A DNA stretch of 64,000 nt from positions 124,001 through 188,000 of the forward strand of contig NZ_SNVV01000008.1 in the NCBI RefSeq assembly GCF_004361735.1, read 5' to 3'. This DNA comes from Azoarcus indigens (GTDB taxonomy: Bacteria; Pseudomonadota; Gammaproteobacteria; Burkholderiales; Rhodocyclaceae). A model generated the notes under the pieces. The model was not told the origin of the DNA. It saw only the letters and a list, made by a program, of their open reading frames with translations, and made no database searches. The first letter of the stretch is position 1, and every line of letters starts with the position of its first letter. Both the position numbers and the translations under genes were made by a program. This document shows positions 1-9,264 of this stretch, piece by piece.

Positions 1-62
1 ACGCTGCGCGTCTTGTAGATCTCGTCGAACACATTGAGCAAACGGATTTCCAGGGTCTGCAC
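1..62 (-). CDS. LysR-type regulator, N-terminal fragment cut by window start
   Basis: Reading the minus strand from a GTG at 62 gives MQTLEIRLLNVFDEIYKTRS. This is the typical opening of a LysR-type winged-helix domain (LRLLxVFDEIYxTRSVS). An AGAGG element lies a few bases before this GTG; a second in-frame GTG at 68 is possible. The rest of the gene lies outside the window. It is divergent from the gentisate operon with a short gap, which is the usual arrangement of a LysR activator and its target. The role as regulator of 3-hydroxybenzoate/gentisate catabolism is inferred from position only. Confidence 0.6.
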   Translation of the reverse strand, partial: MQTLEIRLLNVFDEIYKTRS

Positions 63-72
63 CGCCACCTCT

Positions 73-87
73 ATTCGAATTTCGAAT
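73..87. promoter_or_regulatory. Inverted repeat in LysR/gentisate divergent promoter
   Basis: ATTCGAATTTCGAAT is a dyad with 7-bp arms around one central base. It lies just upstream of the LysR start and about 120 bp before the gentisate dioxygenase start. Its position and symmetry fit a LysR-type operator, but it does not display a clean T-N11-A core. Function is inferred. Confidence 0.4.
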
Positions 88-208
88 GAAATGCATTGGT
101 ATCACTGCATGGATCAAATGTCGACGGCCGGCTAAATTCCGTCCAACAACGAAACGCCGCAGCCCTGCCAAGACAGCGGCCAGCGGCCCCGACAAAGGAG
201 GAGCAGAC

Positions 209-1246
209 ATGCTGGAACTCGGCCGCCTGGACGATTTGCCGCTGGAGTATCGCGAAGCACTCACGGCCCACAACCTGGTGCCGCTATGGCCCAGCCTGCG
301 GGCGGTGCTGCCGCCGGGCAAGCCGGGCCCGCGCACCAAACCCACCCACTGGTCCTACGAAACCCTGCGCCCGCTGCTGCTGCGCGCCGGCGAGCTGACG
401 CCCATCGAGAAGGCCGAGCGCCGGGTGCTGGTGCTGGCCAACCCCGGCCACGGCCTGGACAAGATGCAGGCCAGCTCCTCGCTTTACCTCGGCATGCAGT
501 TGCTGCTGCCAGGCGAGTTGGCCCCCTCCCATCGCCACACGCCGAACGCGGTGCGCATGATCGTGGAAGGCGAAGGCGCCTACACCACGGTGGATGGCGA
601 GAAATGCCCGATGAGCCGCGGCGACCTCATCCTCACTCCCACCGGCCTGTGGCACGAGCACGGCCACGACGGCAACGAGCCGGTGGTGTGGCTGGACGTG
701 CTGGACCTGCCGCTGGCCTACTACCTCGAAGCCTCCTACGTCACCGAAGGCCAGCCGCAAACGGTGAAAGGCCTGAGCGCGGAGCGCGCCTACCAGCGCG
801 GCGGCGTGGTGCCCTCGCCGGTGTTCGCCCGCAGCGACAAGCGCTACCCGATGCTGCGCTACCCCTGGCAGGAAGTGCGCAGCGCGCTGCTCAAGCTCGC
901 CGAAGCGCAGCCGGACATCGAAGCGGTACAGGTGGCCTATGTGAATCCGGAAACCGGCGGCGACTGCGAGAACATCCTCGGCTTCTTCGCGCTGATGCTG
1001 CGCCCCGGCGAAACGCTGGCGCTGCCCGCCCGCTCGCCGGCGGCGGTGTTCCACCAGATCGAGGGCGGCAGCCAGGTGGATATCGAAGGCACCGCCTTCA
1101 CCCTGGCGGAAGCGGACACCTGCTGCGCCCCCGGCTACTCCCGGGTGACGTTGAAGAACCGCAGCGCCGACCGCCCCGCCTTCCTGTTCATCGCCGACGA
1201 ATCGCCCCTGCACAAGAAGCTCGGCTTCTACGAAGTCCGCGCCTGA
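209..1246 (+). CDS. nagI: Gentisate 1,2-dioxygenase
   Basis: 345-residue bicupin Fe(II) dioxygenase that opens the ring of gentisate (2,5-dihydroxybenzoate) to maleylpyruvate. The first cupin shows the HxH pair at His108/His110 (PSHRHTPNAVRMIVEGEG) and a later His149 in LWHEHGHD. These match the iron ligands of characterised gentisate dioxygenases. A second, degenerate cupin occupies the C-terminal third. The start at 209 is chosen because an AAAGGAGG sequence ends a few bases upstream; the in-frame ATG at 86 lies inside the promoter region and overlaps the palindrome. It is the first gene of the operon, 24 bp before the hydrolase. The symbol is by homology. Confidence 0.93.
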   Translation: MLELGRLDDLPLEYREALTAHNLVPLWPSLRAVLPPGKPGPRTKPTHWSYETLRPLLLRAGELTPIEKAERRVLVLANPGHGLDKMQASSSLYLGMQLLLPGELAPSHRHTPNAVRMIVEGEGAYTTVDGEKCPMSRGDLILTPTGLWHEHGHDGNEPVVWLDVLDLPLAYYLEASYVTEGQPQTVKGLSAERAYQRGGVVPSPVFARSDKRYPMLRYPWQEVRSALLKLAEAQPDIEAVQVAYVNPETGGDCENILGFFALMLRPGETLALPARSPAAVFHQIEGGSQVDIEGTAFTLAEADTCCAPGYSRVTLKNRSADRPAFLFIADESPLHKKLGFYEVRA

Positions 1247-1270
1247 ATCCCCAACGGAGTACGAGACCCC

Positions 1271-1981
1271 ATGTCCCAAGCCACCTACCTCTGGACCCCG
1301 CCCGCCCCGCCTTCCCTGCCGGTGCGCGGCCGCAGCGAACGCCTGCCGGTGAACCGCATCTTCTGCGTCGGCCGCAACTACCACGCCCATGCGCTGGAAA
1401 TGGGCGCGCCGGTGGACAAGGCCAGCGCCCGCCCCTTCTACTTCACCAAGACGCCCTCCGCCCTGGTCGAATCCGGGGCCACCGTGCCCTACCCCTGCGG
1501 CACGCAGAACTACCACTACGAGATGGAACTGGTGGTCGTCATCGGCAAGCCGGGCTTCCGCGTCCCCAAGGCGGAGGCGTCCGCCCTGATCTACGGCTAC
1601 GCCGCCGGCCTGGACATGACCCGCCGCGACCTGCAGTTGGTCGCCCGCGACAAGGGCCGGCCGTGGGACCTGGGCAAGGACTTCGAACTCTCCGCCGTGT
1701 GCGCCGAAGTAGTGCCGGCCGAAGGCCTGGGCGTGCTCGCCGAAGGCGCCATCGAGCTGAAGGTGAATGGCGAGACCAAGCAGAAGTCCGACCTCGCCAT
1801 GCTGATCTGGAACATCCCGGAGATCATCGCCGACCTGTCGGAGTTCTATCACCTGCAACCGGGCGACCTGATCTACACCGGCACGCCGGAAGGGGTGGGC
1901 GCGGTGAAGTCGGGAGACCGCATCAGCGGCAGCGTGGCCGGCGTCGGCGAAATCGCGCTGACCATAGGCCAGCCGGAGTAA
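1271..1981 (+). CDS. nagK: Fumarylpyruvate hydrolase (FAH family)
   Basis: 236-residue member of the fumarylacetoacetase family. It splits fumarylpyruvate to fumarate and pyruvate, the last step of the glutathione-dependent gentisate route. The family fold is seen in [15 protein letters not shown], the metal-binding acidic pair in [13 protein letters not shown] (Glu84, Glu86), [13 protein letters not shown] (Asp115) and the C-terminal [13 protein letters not shown]. It has the full length for the short FAH subfamily. It follows gentisate dioxygenase in the same operon. FAH hydrolases look alike, so the assignment to fumarylpyruvate rests largely on neighbours. Confidence 0.88.
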   Translation: MSQATYLWTPPAPPSLPVRGRSERLPVNRIFCVGRNYHAHALEMGAPVDKASARPFYFTKTPSALVESGATVPYPCGTQNYHYEMELVVVIGKPGFRVPKAEASALIYGYAAGLDMTRRDLQLVARDKGRPWDLGKDFELSAVCAEVVPAEGLGVLAEGAIELKVNGETKQKSDLAMLIWNIPEIIADLSEFYHLQPGDLIYTGTPEGVGAVKSGDRISGSVAGVGEIALTIGQPE

Positions 1982-2149
1982 ATCCCGGGCCGGCCGGGCG
2001 ACCTCCGCCCCGCCCGCCCGTTTTTCCCGCGCCGCCGGGCCTCGCAGGCCGCCCAACTCCGCCTGCCCAGTCCGCCAACCCGCCGGCGCGGGAAGACGGC
2101 CCCCGCACGCCCGCGCGGCGCGTAAAACGCGCAACGAGGAGACAACAGC

Positions 2150-3343
2150 ATGAGCAGCCAACACCCAGTCATCATCGCCGGCGGCGGCATCGGCGGCCTG
2201 GCCGCCGCCCTCGCCCTGGTGCGCCAGGGCTTCGAAGTCCTGGTGCTCGAACAGGCGGCGGAGATCGGCGAGATCGGCGCCGGCATCCAGCTCGGCCCCA
2301 ACGCCTTCCATGCCTTCGATGCCCTCGGCATCGGCGAGAAGGCGCGCGGCCGCGCGGTCTACACCGACTACATGGTGATGCACGACGCCCTCGACGAATA
2401 CCAGGTCGGCAAGATTCCCACCGGCGAAGCCTTCCGCAAGCGCTTCGGCAATCCCTACGCGGTGATTCACCGTGTCGATGTGCATCTGTCCCTACTCGAA
2501 GGCGCGCAAGAGACCGGCAAGGTGAGGTTCATTACCTCGACCCACGTCGAGCGCGTGGAACAGGACGATCAGGGCGTCACCGTGATCGATGCCAAGGGCA
2601 ACCGCTTCCGCGGCATCGCGGTGATCGGTGCGGACGGCGTCAAGTCGGCGGTGCGCCAGCAATATGTGAACGATCCGCCCCGGGTCACCGGCCATGTCGT
2701 CTACCGTGCGGTGATCGACAAGAAGGACTTCCCCGAGAACCTGCAGTGGAACGCCGCCAGCATCTGGGTCGGCCCCAACTGCCACCTGGTGCACTACCCC
2801 TTGCGCGGCGGCGAGCAATACAACGTCGTCGTCACCTTCCACAGCCGCAAGCAGGAAGAATGGGGCGTCACCGAAGGCAGCCCGGAAGAGGTGCAGAGCT
2901 ACTTCCAGGGCATCTGCCCCAAGGCCCGCCAGTTGATCGACCTGCCCAAGAGCTGGAAGCGCTGGGCCACCGCCGACCGCGAGCCGATCGGCCAATGGAC
3001 CTTCGGCCGCGCCACCCTGCTCGGCGACGCCGCCCACCCCACCACCCAGTACATGGCGCAGGGCGCCTGCATGGCGCTGGAAGACGCGGTGACGCTGGGC
3101 GAAGCGCTGCGGGCGCACAACAACGACTTCGAGAAGGCCTTCGACCTCTACCAGCGCTCCCGCATCGCCCGCACGGCCCGCATCGTGCTGTCCTCGCGGG
3201 AGATGGGCCGCATCTACCACGCCAAGGGCGTGGAGCGCCTGGTGCGCAACGACCTGTGGAAGGGCCGCACACCGGAACGCTTCTACGACGCCATGGAGTG
3301 GCTGTACGGCTGGAACGTCGACAACTGCCTCGCCAAGGACTGA
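2150..3343 (+). CDS. mhbM: 3-Hydroxybenzoate 6-monooxygenase
   Basis: 397-residue single-component FAD aromatic hydroxylase. It shows the Rossmann dinucleotide motif at residues 8-21 (IIAGGGIGGLAAAL), a central GADGVKS segment, and the FAD-ribose GD motif ATLLGDAAHPTTQYMAQGA near residue 295. Among flavin hydroxylases this sequence type converts 3-hydroxybenzoate to gentisate with NADH, which fits its place between fumarylpyruvate hydrolase and maleylpyruvate isomerase. Salicylate 5-hydroxylase would be a multicomponent Rieske enzyme and is not encoded nearby, so 3-hydroxybenzoate is the likely substrate. The start has an AACGAGGAGA ribosome-binding site. A 168-bp GC-rich gap separates it from the hydrolase gene. 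Confidence 0.9.
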   Translation: MSSQHPVIIAGGGIGGLAAALALVRQGFEVLVLEQAAEIGEIGAGIQLGPNAFHAFDALGIGEKARGRAVYTDYMVMHDALDEYQVGKIPTGEAFRKRFGNPYAVIHRVDVHLSLLEGAQETGKVRFITSTHVERVEQDDQGVTVIDAKGNRFRGIAVIGADGVKSAVRQQYVNDPPRVTGHVVYRAVIDKKDFPENLQWNAASIWVGPNCHLVHYPLRGGEQYNVVVTFHSRKQEEWGVTEGSPEEVQSYFQGICPKARQLIDLPKSWKRWATADREPIGQWTFGRATLLGDAAHPTTQYMAQGACMALEDAVTLGEALRAHNNDFEKAFDLYQRSRIARTARIVLSSREMGRIYHAKGVERLVRNDLWKGRTPERFYDAMEWLYGWNVDNCLAKD

Positions 3344-3364
3344 ACCAGACGCAAGGCCATCGCG

Positions 3365-3398
3365 CCGAAACCCCGGCCTCCCGAGGCCGGGGTTTCGG
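3365..3398 (+). terminator. Long perfect hairpin inside the gentisate operon
   Basis: Two 16-base arms (CCGAAACCCCGGCCTC and its exact complement) are separated by 2 bases, 22 bp after the hydroxylase stop and 46 bp before the isomerase start. There is no T tract, so it is more likely an mRNA-stability or partial-attenuation element than an efficient intrinsic terminator. Confidence 0.5.
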
Positions 3399-3443
3399 CA
3401 TGTCGGCATTGCCTTCCCCGTTTCATGACAAGAGAGTGAAGCC

Positions 3444-4088
3444 ATGATGAAGCTGCACAACTTCTTCCGCAGCGGCACCTCCCACCGCCTGCGCATCGCC
3501 CTCAACCTGAAAGGCATCGGGTATGACTATGTGGCGGTCGACCTGCGCACCGAGGAACACCTCGGCGCCGCATTCAAGGCCATCAATCCGCAGCAACTGG
3601 TGCCGGCGCTGGTCGATGGCGATCTGACGATGATCCAGACCCCCGCCATCATCGAATGGCTGGAAGAGCGCCACCCTACCCCACCACTGCTGCCTTCCGA
3701 CCCGGACGACCGCGCCCGGGTACGCGCGCTTGCGGCCATCGTCGGCTGCGACATCCACCCGATCAATAACCGCCGCATCCTCGAATACCTGCGCAAGCAG
3801 TTCGGCCAGGATGAAATCGCGGTGCAGGCCTGGTGCGCCACCTGGATCGAAGCCGGCTTCGCCGCGCTGGAGACCCTGCTCGCCGCCGATACCCGCCGCG
3901 GCCGTTTCTGCTTCGGCGACACGCCCGGGCTGGCGGATGTCTATCTGATCCCGCAGGTGGAGAGCGCGCGCCGCTTCAAGGTGGACCTGAGCCCCTATCC
4001 CAACATCGTCGCCATCGACTCGGCCTGCGCCGAACTCGACGCCTTCCGCCGCGCCGAGCCCGCGCACCAGCCCGACGCCCCGGCCTGA
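3444..4088 (+). CDS. nagL: Maleylpyruvate isomerase (zeta-class GST)
   Basis: 214-residue glutathione S-transferase-like protein. Its N-terminal thioredoxin-like domain (KLHNFFRSGTSHRLRIALNLKGI) carries the Ser-rich zeta-class active-site loop at residues 10-13, followed by an all-helical C-terminal domain. It isomerises maleylpyruvate to fumarylpyruvate using glutathione, bridging the dioxygenase and hydrolase steps. Maleylacetoacetate isomerase is the close paralogue, but no homogentisate genes are present here. It lies downstream of a strong hairpin and about 65 bp before the TRAP transporter genes. Confidence 0.88.
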   Translation: MMKLHNFFRSGTSHRLRIALNLKGIGYDYVAVDLRTEEHLGAAFKAINPQQLVPALVDGDLTMIQTPAIIEWLEERHPTPPLLPSDPDDRARVRALAAIVGCDIHPINNRRILEYLRKQFGQDEIAVQAWCATWIEAGFAALETLLAADTRRGRFCFGDTPGLADVYLIPQVESARRFKVDLSPYPNIVAIDSACAELDAFRRAEPAHQPDAPA

Positions 4089-4153
4089 ATCCCTGCCGAC
4101 GATTTCCAACAAGCATGCGCAGCATGCAAAAAACCCCACCAGGAGGAGATACG

Positions 4154-5140
4154 ATGAGAAAAGGATTGATACGCGCGCTCAGGAGCGCCACCACCGCCGG
4201 TCTGTGCGCCCTGGCCTTCGGCGCCACCAGCGCCTCGGCGCAGGCGCTCAAGCTGGGCCACATCACCCCGCCCAGCCACGTCTGGCACCAAGTGTCGGAG
4301 AAGATCGCCACCGATCTCGAGAAAACCTCCGGCGGCAAGATGAAAATCGCCGTCAGCCCGCTGCAGAAGCTGGGCAACGAGGCCCAGATGATCAATCTGA
4401 TGCAGGCCGGGGCGATGCAGTTCGGCGTGTTCACCGTCGGCGGACTATCCAATCGCGAGGAGTCCTTCCTCGCCTGGTCGCTGCCTTACACCTTCCGCGA
4501 CGTCGAGCACGCCACCCGCGCAGCCTCCTCTCCCGCCGCGCGGGAAATGCTCAAGCGGCTGGAAGCGCACGGCATGGTCGGGCTGGGCTACGCCTTCGCC
4601 GGCATGCGCCACGTGCTGTCGCTGGAGCCGGTGAAGTCGCCCAAGGACCTTGCCAACAAGAAGATCCGCTCCTTCCCCAGCCCGATCTACAACGACTGGT
4701 GGACCGCCAACGGTGCCGCGCCGACCGCACTGCCGCTGTCCGAAGTGGCTCCCTCGCTGACCACCCGGCTGCTGGACGCGGTGGACGTGGACCTCGATGC
4801 GCTGGTCGGGCTCAAGTTCCACCAGCAGGCGCCCAACCTCACCCTCACCAACCACATGGCTTTCCCGGCCGCCATCGTGGTGTCGAAGAAGTGGTGGGAC
4901 GCTCGCAGCGACACCGAGCGCGACATGATCCGCAAGGTCATCGCCGACGCCGAAGCCTGGGGCTACAAAGCCGCGATCGAAGCCGACAAGAGCAATCTCG
5001 ACAAGGCCAAGGCCGACGGCGCCAAGGTGATCGACGCCGACATCAAGGCCTTCCAGGCGGTGGGTGGCGGGGTGCGCGACAAGTACACCGCGCGCAACCC
5101 GCTGATCGCCGACTTCTACAAACAGGCGCAGGACCTGTAA
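4154..5140 (+). CDS. dctP: TRAP transporter solute-binding protein
   Basis: 328-residue periplasmic DctP-type binding protein. A Sec signal peptide (MRKGLIRALRSATTAGLCALAFGATSASAQA, cleavage near residue 30) precedes ALKLGHITPPSHVWHQVSEKIA. The conserved DctP features are present, including QFGVFTVGGLSNRE and the arginine-containing IRSFPSPIYNDWW. The start at 4154 follows AGGAGGAGATACG. It probably delivers 3-hydroxybenzoate or a related aromatic acid to the membrane subunits encoded next; that ligand is inferred from the operon. A 239-bp gap with a 7-bp GC hairpin (5177-5195) separates it from dctQ, which may help keep binding protein in excess of permease. Confidence 0.9.
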   Translation: MRKGLIRALRSATTAGLCALAFGATSASAQALKLGHITPPSHVWHQVSEKIATDLEKTSGGKMKIAVSPLQKLGNEAQMINLMQAGAMQFGVFTVGGLSNREESFLAWSLPYTFRDVEHATRAASSPAAREMLKRLEAHGMVGLGYAFAGMRHVLSLEPVKSPKDLANKKIRSFPSPIYNDWWTANGAAPTALPLSEVAPSLTTRLLDAVDVDLDALVGLKFHQQAPNLTLTNHMAFPAAIVVSKKWWDARSDTERDMIRKVIADAEAWGYKAAIEADKSNLDKAKADGAKVIDADIKAFQAVGGGVRDKYTARNPLIADFYKQAQDL

Positions 5141-5379
5141 GCCACGGCCGGCGCCCGGACCACGCCCTGTTGCTGCCCGCCCGCACGCCGGGCGGCCACA
5201 GGGCGCGCGCCGTGCACATCCTGCCGCCGCCAGCCTGCGGCAATCGAGCCGGCAAGCGGGCAAGAGAAACCGTTCACCGCCAGCCCTGCGGCCGCATCCG
5301 GCCTGTCCCGCGCCCGCCGTGACCACAGTACCGACGACGGGCAGCCGCCCGCCTGGCTGCCCAACCCCGAGAGAGAAGC

Positions 5380-5883
5380 ATGTTCATCCACGCCCTGATC
5401 CAGTCCCTGGACCGCGCCCTCGCCAGCGTCGAACGCCTGGTCGCAATCGCGCTTACCGCCGCGCTCACCGCCATCATGATCGCGCAGGTGATCCTGCGTT
5501 ACTTCTTCAACGCGCCGCTGTTCTGGGCCGAAGAAATCGCCGTCCAGCTGCTGGTGTTCATCACCCTGATCGGCCTGTCGCTGCTGGTACACGGCGGCCA
5601 GCTCGTCACCATCGACTTCCTGCCGCGGGCCCTCGGCCCGCGCGGGCGCGGCCTGCTTGCGGTCGTGCTCGGCCTCGGCTTCCTGGTGCTGCTGGCCTTC
5701 ATCGCCAAGCTCGGCTGGGACTGGGTGATGCGGGCCGACGTGCGCCTGGAACTGGGCGCCACCACCCAGCTGCCACGCTGGTACAACTACGCGCTGCTGC
5801 CGGGGGCGATGCTGGCAATGGCCTTCCACCAGTTCGCCGCGGTGCTGCGCCAGGTGCGCGGGCTGGCGGGAGCGCGCGCATGA
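5380..5883 (+). CDS. dctQ: TRAP transporter small permease
   Basis: 167-residue DctQ-type subunit with four predicted membrane helices (for example LVAIALTAALTAIMIAQVIL and LLVFITLIGLSLLVHGG). FWAEEIAVQLLVF is the characteristic helix-2 segment. It pairs with the large DctM permease to drive Na+-coupled uptake of the ligand bound by DctP. The start follows GAGAGAAGC. Its stop overlaps the dctM start in an ATGA arrangement, implying translational coupling. Confidence 0.9.
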   Translation: MFIHALIQSLDRALASVERLVAIALTAALTAIMIAQVILRYFFNAPLFWAEEIAVQLLVFITLIGLSLLVHGGQLVTIDFLPRALGPRGRGLLAVVLGLGFLVLLAFIAKLGWDWVMRADVRLELGATTQLPRWYNYALLPGAMLAMAFHQFAAVLRQVRGLAGARA

Positions 5884-7157
5884 TCACGCTGATCGTCTTC
5901 TTCGCGCTGCTGTTCTGCGGCTTCCCCATCTTCGGCGCCATCCTCGCCGGCGCGGTGGTGTTCATGGCCACCAACGACCTGGCGGTGCTCTACGACTCCA
6001 TCCCCATCCAGTTCTACGGCGCGCTCGAGATCAACGGCCTGCTCGCGATCCCGCTCTTCATGCTGGTCGGCGAGATCATGAACCAAGGCGGCCTCACCCA
6101 GCGCCTCATCGCGGTGGCCGAGGTGCTCGTCGGCCGCTTCAAGGGCGGGCTGGCCTACGCCAACCTGATCACCAATGCGATGGCCGCCTCCATCCTCGGC
6201 TCGGCCGTTGCGCAGATCGGCGTCATGAGCAAGGTGATGATTCCGGAGATGGAGAAGAAGGGCTACGACAAGGCCTTCTCCGGCGCGGTCACGGTCTCCG
6301 CGGGGCTGCTCGGGCCCATCATTCCGCCGTCGATGCTGATGATCATCTACGGTGTCGTGGCGGTGCAGCCGATCGCCCCGCTGTTCATCGCCGGCATCGT
6401 GCCCGGCCTGCTCATCGTCGCGGTGCTGGCCGGCGTGATCCTGCTCTACGGCCTGTTCGGCTCCCAGCTGCCGGAAGGCTCGCCCACGCCGCTGCGCGAC
6501 AGTTGGGGCACGCTGGCCGCCGGCATCGCCCCCGGCCTGATTCCGGCGGTGGTCATCGTCGGCATCATGAGCGGCGCGATGACGCCGACCGAGTCGGGCG
6601 CGGTGGCCTCGCTGATCGCGCTGGTCCTCGGTTTCCTCTACCGCGAACTGAAGCTGGCCGACCTGCCCGGCATCCTGCGCAGCGTGGCGGTGAACACCGC
6701 CACCATCACCGGCCTGATCGCCGCCGCCTCGGTGTTCAGCTGGGTGCTCGCCTTCCAGGGCGTACCCGACCAGCTGGTGGCCTTGATCGCCGGCGTGACC
6801 GACTCACCGGTCGTGTTCCTGCTGCTGGTGACGCTGCTGATGCTGGTGCTGGGCATGTTCCTGGAGAGCATCAGCGTGCTGATCGTTGTCGTGCCCATCC
6901 TGATGCCGGTGGTGACTGCGCTGGGCGTAGACCCCATCCAGTTCGGCGTGGTGTGCACCATCGCCACGGTGATCGGCATCGTCACTCCGCCGGTGGGCCC
7001 CGGCCTGTACATCGCCATGGTCCAGGCCGACATGCCGATGGGTCCGCTGTTCCGCGCCACCGCGCCTTTCCTCGCGGCGGTGCTGGCGGTATTGATTGCC
7101 ATCTGCGCCTTTCCGGCGCTGTCCACCTGGCTGCCCGCACTAGCCACCGCCAACTGA
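5880..7157 (+). CDS. dctM: TRAP transporter large permease
   Basis: 425-residue DctM-type permease with about 12 hydrophobic segments. It begins MITLIVFFALLFCGFPIFGAILA and carries the conserved ANLITNAMAASILGSAVA and GLLGPIIPPSMLMIIYG segments. The C-terminal GIVTPPVGPGLY is a second family signature. The start at 5880 overlaps the dctQ stop by four bases. It completes the uptake system at the end of the 3-hydroxybenzoate operon and converges with the phenol cluster, whose last gene ends at 7211. The 53-bp gap contains a 7-bp inverted repeat (7167-7188). Confidence 0.92.
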   Translation: MITLIVFFALLFCGFPIFGAILAGAVVFMATNDLAVLYDSIPIQFYGALEINGLLAIPLFMLVGEIMNQGGLTQRLIAVAEVLVGRFKGGLAYANLITNAMAASILGSAVAQIGVMSKVMIPEMEKKGYDKAFSGAVTVSAGLLGPIIPPSMLMIIYGVVAVQPIAPLFIAGIVPGLLIVAVLAGVILLYGLFGSQLPEGSPTPLRDSWGTLAAGIAPGLIPAVVIVGIMSGAMTPTESGAVASLIALVLGFLYRELKLADLPGILRSVAVNTATITGLIAAASVFSWVLAFQGVPDQLVALIAGVTDSPVVFLLLVTLLMLVLGMFLESISVLIVVVPILMPVVTALGVDPIQFGVVCTIATVIGIVTPPVGPGLYIAMVQADMPMGPLFRATAPFLAAVLAVLIAICAFPALSTWLPALATAN

Positions 7158-7210
7158 GAAAACGGACGCGGCCCCGGATGAGGCCGCGCCGCCCCCAGGG
7201 CCGAACGAAG

Positions 7211-7402
7211 TCAGCGGCCGAGGTCTTTCGCGGTCTGGCCGGCGATGCCCCAGTTGGCCTTGGGCACCTCGTGTATCCACACCCGCACCCGCTCGCGCGG
7301 CGTATCGACCGCCTCGACCAGCGCCTGGGTAACCTTCTCGATCACCGCGCGCTTCTCATCCTCGCTACGGCCTTCCAGCAGATAGATCTGGGCGAACGGC
7401 AT
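7211..7402 (-). CDS. dmpI: 4-Oxalocrotonate tautomerase
   Basis: 63-residue tautomerase. After Met removal the N-terminal proline (MPFAQIYLLEGRSEDEKRAVIEKV) is the catalytic base of this family. It interconverts 2-hydroxymuconate and 4-oxalocrotonate, the step between DmpC and the decarboxylase DmpH. It is last in the minus-strand lower-pathway operon, 28 bp after dmpH. The length is typical of the family. Confidence 0.92.
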   Translation of the reverse strand: MPFAQIYLLEGRSEDEKRAVIEKVTQALVEAVDTPRERVRVWIHEVPKANWGIAGQTAKDLGR

Positions 7403-7430
7403 GTCGCGGCTCCTTGTAATGTCGCGGCGC

Positions 7431-8219
7431 TCAGCGGAAACGCACCGACGTTGAACCCAGGCCCTGCACCCGCAGCGTGACCGCGTCGCCCGCCTGCACC
7501 GCGACCGCCTCGGTGATGCCGCCGGAGAGGATCAGCGTGCCGGCGGGAATCTCCTCGCCCCGCTCGCCCAGCATGTTCGCCAGCATGGCGACCGCCGCCG
7601 CCGGATGGCCCAGCACCGCGGCACCGGCGCCGAAGGCCACCGGCTCGCCGTTCTTCTCCAGCACGATGCCTGTCGTGCGCAGGTCCAGCCCGGCGACGTC
7701 GCCCATGCGGCCGCCGACCACGAAGCGGCTGGAGGAGCAGTTGTCCGCCACCACGCTCTTGAGGTCGAACTTGAAGTCGCGGTAGCGGCTGTCGATGATC
7801 TCGATGGCCGGGATCACGAAGTCGGTGGCGGCCAGCACCGCGGCGATGTGGCAGCCCGGCCCGCGCAGCGGCGCCTTGGTGACGAAGGCGATTTCCGGCT
7901 CCACCTTGGGATGGATCAGCTTGCCGGTGTCGATCTCGCCGCCGTCGGCCACGCTGAAGTAGTCGGCGAGGAAGCCGAACACCGGCGTTTCCACCCCCAT
8001 CTGCTTCATCTTGGCGTGGGAGGTGAGGCCAGCCTTGAGGCCGACGATGCGGGCGCCGCGCGCGATCTTGCGGCGCTTGATCTCATCCTGGATGGCGTAG
8101 GCGTCGTCCCAGTCCATGTCCGGATGATCGTCGGTGATCTTGGGCGTGTCCTGCGCCTGCAGCTCGCAGTTCTCGAGACGGATGGCGAGCTGTTCGATGA
8201 CTTCCTGTGCGAGCTTCAT
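7431..8219 (-). CDS. dmpH: 4-Oxalocrotonate decarboxylase
   Basis: 262-residue member of the hydratase/decarboxylase family related to FAH enzymes. It decarboxylates 4-oxalocrotonate to 2-hydroxypenta-2,4-dienoate in a Mg-dependent reaction, normally in complex with the hydratase DmpE. The family pattern is seen in [34 protein letters not shown] and [15 protein letters not shown]. It resembles the DmpE product over its whole length, as expected for these paralogues. The start at 8219 overlaps the dmpG stop by four bases (ATGA). A longer upstream reading frame lies inside dmpG and is rejected. Confidence 0.9.
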   Translation of the reverse strand: MKLAQEVIEQLAIRLENCELQAQDTPKITDDHPDMDWDDAYAIQDEIKRRKIARGARIVGLKAGLTSHAKMKQMGVETPVFGFLADYFSVADGGEIDTGKLIHPKVEPEIAFVTKAPLRGPGCHIAAVLAATDFVIPAIEIIDSRYRDFKFDLKSVVADNCSSSRFVVGGRMGDVAGLDLRTTGIVLEKNGEPVAFGAGAAVLGHPAAAVAMLANMLGERGEEIPAGTLILSGGITEAVAVQAGDAVTLRVQGLGSTSVRFR

Positions 8220-9250
8220 GCTGCGACTCCTTGCCGTGCCCTGGCCAGGGTGATGGCCGTATCCTCGATCATGTCCTCCTGCCCGCCGACCATGCCGCGC
8301 CGGCCCATCTCCACCAGGATCTCGCGCGCCGGCACGCCGTACTTCTTCTCCGCCCGCTTGGCGAACAGCAGGAAGGAGCCGTATACCCCGGCATAGCCCA
8401 GCGTCAGCGCATCGCGGTCGATGCGGATCGGGAAGTCCATGATGGGCACCACCAGGTCCTCGGCCACGTCCTGGATCTTGAACACGTCCACGCCCGTCTC
8501 GATGCCCATCAGCGCGCACACCGCCACCAGCACTTCCATCGGCGTGTTGCCGGCACCCGCGCCCAGGCCGGCGGCGGCGGCATCGATGCGGGTGGCGCCG
8601 GCCTCGATGGCGGCAATGCTGTTGGCCACCCCCATGGCGAGGTTGTGGTGGCCGTGGAAGCCGAGTTCGGTTTCGGGCTTGAGCGCCTCGCGCACGGCGG
8701 CGATGCGGGCCTTCACCGTGTCCGGCAGCAGGTGGCCGGCGGAGTCGGTGACGTAGATGCAGTTGGCGCCGTAGCCTTCCATCAGCTTCGCCTGCTTGAC
8801 CAGGCCTTCGGGGCTGTTCATGTGGCTCATCATCAGGAAGCCGACGGTGTCCATGCCCAGCTTGCGCGCCATGCCGATGTGTTGTTCGGAGACGTCGGCC
8901 TCGGTGCAGTGGGTGGCGACCCGCAGGGTGTTCACGCCGAGTTCGTGGGCGCGCTTGAGGTGTTCGACGGTGCCGATGCCGGGCAGCAGCAGCGCGGAGA
9001 CCTTGGCCTGTTTCATCAGCGGGATGACGGCGCCGAGGTATTCCTCGTCGGTGTGGGCGGGGAAGCCGTAGTTCACCGAGCTGCCGCCCAGGCCGTCGCC
9101 GTGGGTGACTTCGATCAGCGGGATGCCGGCGGCGTCCAGGCCGCAGGCGATGGTCTGCATCTGCTCCAGCGTCATGAGGTGGCGCTTGGGGTGCATGCCG
9201 TCACGCAGGGTCATGTCGTGGACGGTGATCTTCTTGCCGTGAAGCGTCAT
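8216..9250 (-). CDS. dmpG: 4-Hydroxy-2-oxovalerate aldolase
   Basis: 344-residue HMGL-like TIM-barrel aldolase that splits 4-hydroxy-2-oxovalerate into pyruvate and acetaldehyde. The N-terminal [17 protein letters not shown] carries the Arg-Asp metal/substrate motif, and [15 protein letters not shown] carries the His-x-His metal ligands. A C-terminal communication domain follows, consistent with channelling acetaldehyde to DmpF. It lies 14 bp downstream of dmpF and is coupled to dmpH by stop/start overlap. Confidence 0.94.
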   Translation of the reverse strand: MTLHGKKITVHDMTLRDGMHPKRHLMTLEQMQTIACGLDAAGIPLIEVTHGDGLGGSSVNYGFPAHTDEEYLGAVIPLMKQAKVSALLLPGIGTVEHLKRAHELGVNTLRVATHCTEADVSEQHIGMARKLGMDTVGFLMMSHMNSPEGLVKQAKLMEGYGANCIYVTDSAGHLLPDTVKARIAAVREALKPETELGFHGHHNLAMGVANSIAAIEAGATRIDAAAAGLGAGAGNTPMEVLVAVCALMGIETGVDVFKIQDVAEDLVVPIMDFPIRIDRDALTLGYAGVYGSFLLFAKRAEKKYGVPAREILVEMGRRGMVGGQEDMIEDTAITLARARQGVAA

Positions 9251-9264
9251 GGTTGTCTCCAGGG

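Noticed and set aside
284-2485. 733-codon open frame on the minus strand
   Set aside because: It is antisense to the gentisate dioxygenase and hydrolase genes. The Ala/Gly/Arg/His-rich composition is typical of shadow frames in GC-rich DNA; no motif or ribosome-binding site.
286-3447. 1053-codon open frame on the plus strand
   Set aside because: Out-of-frame shadow over three real genes, low-complexity Arg/Pro/Ala sequence, no domain.
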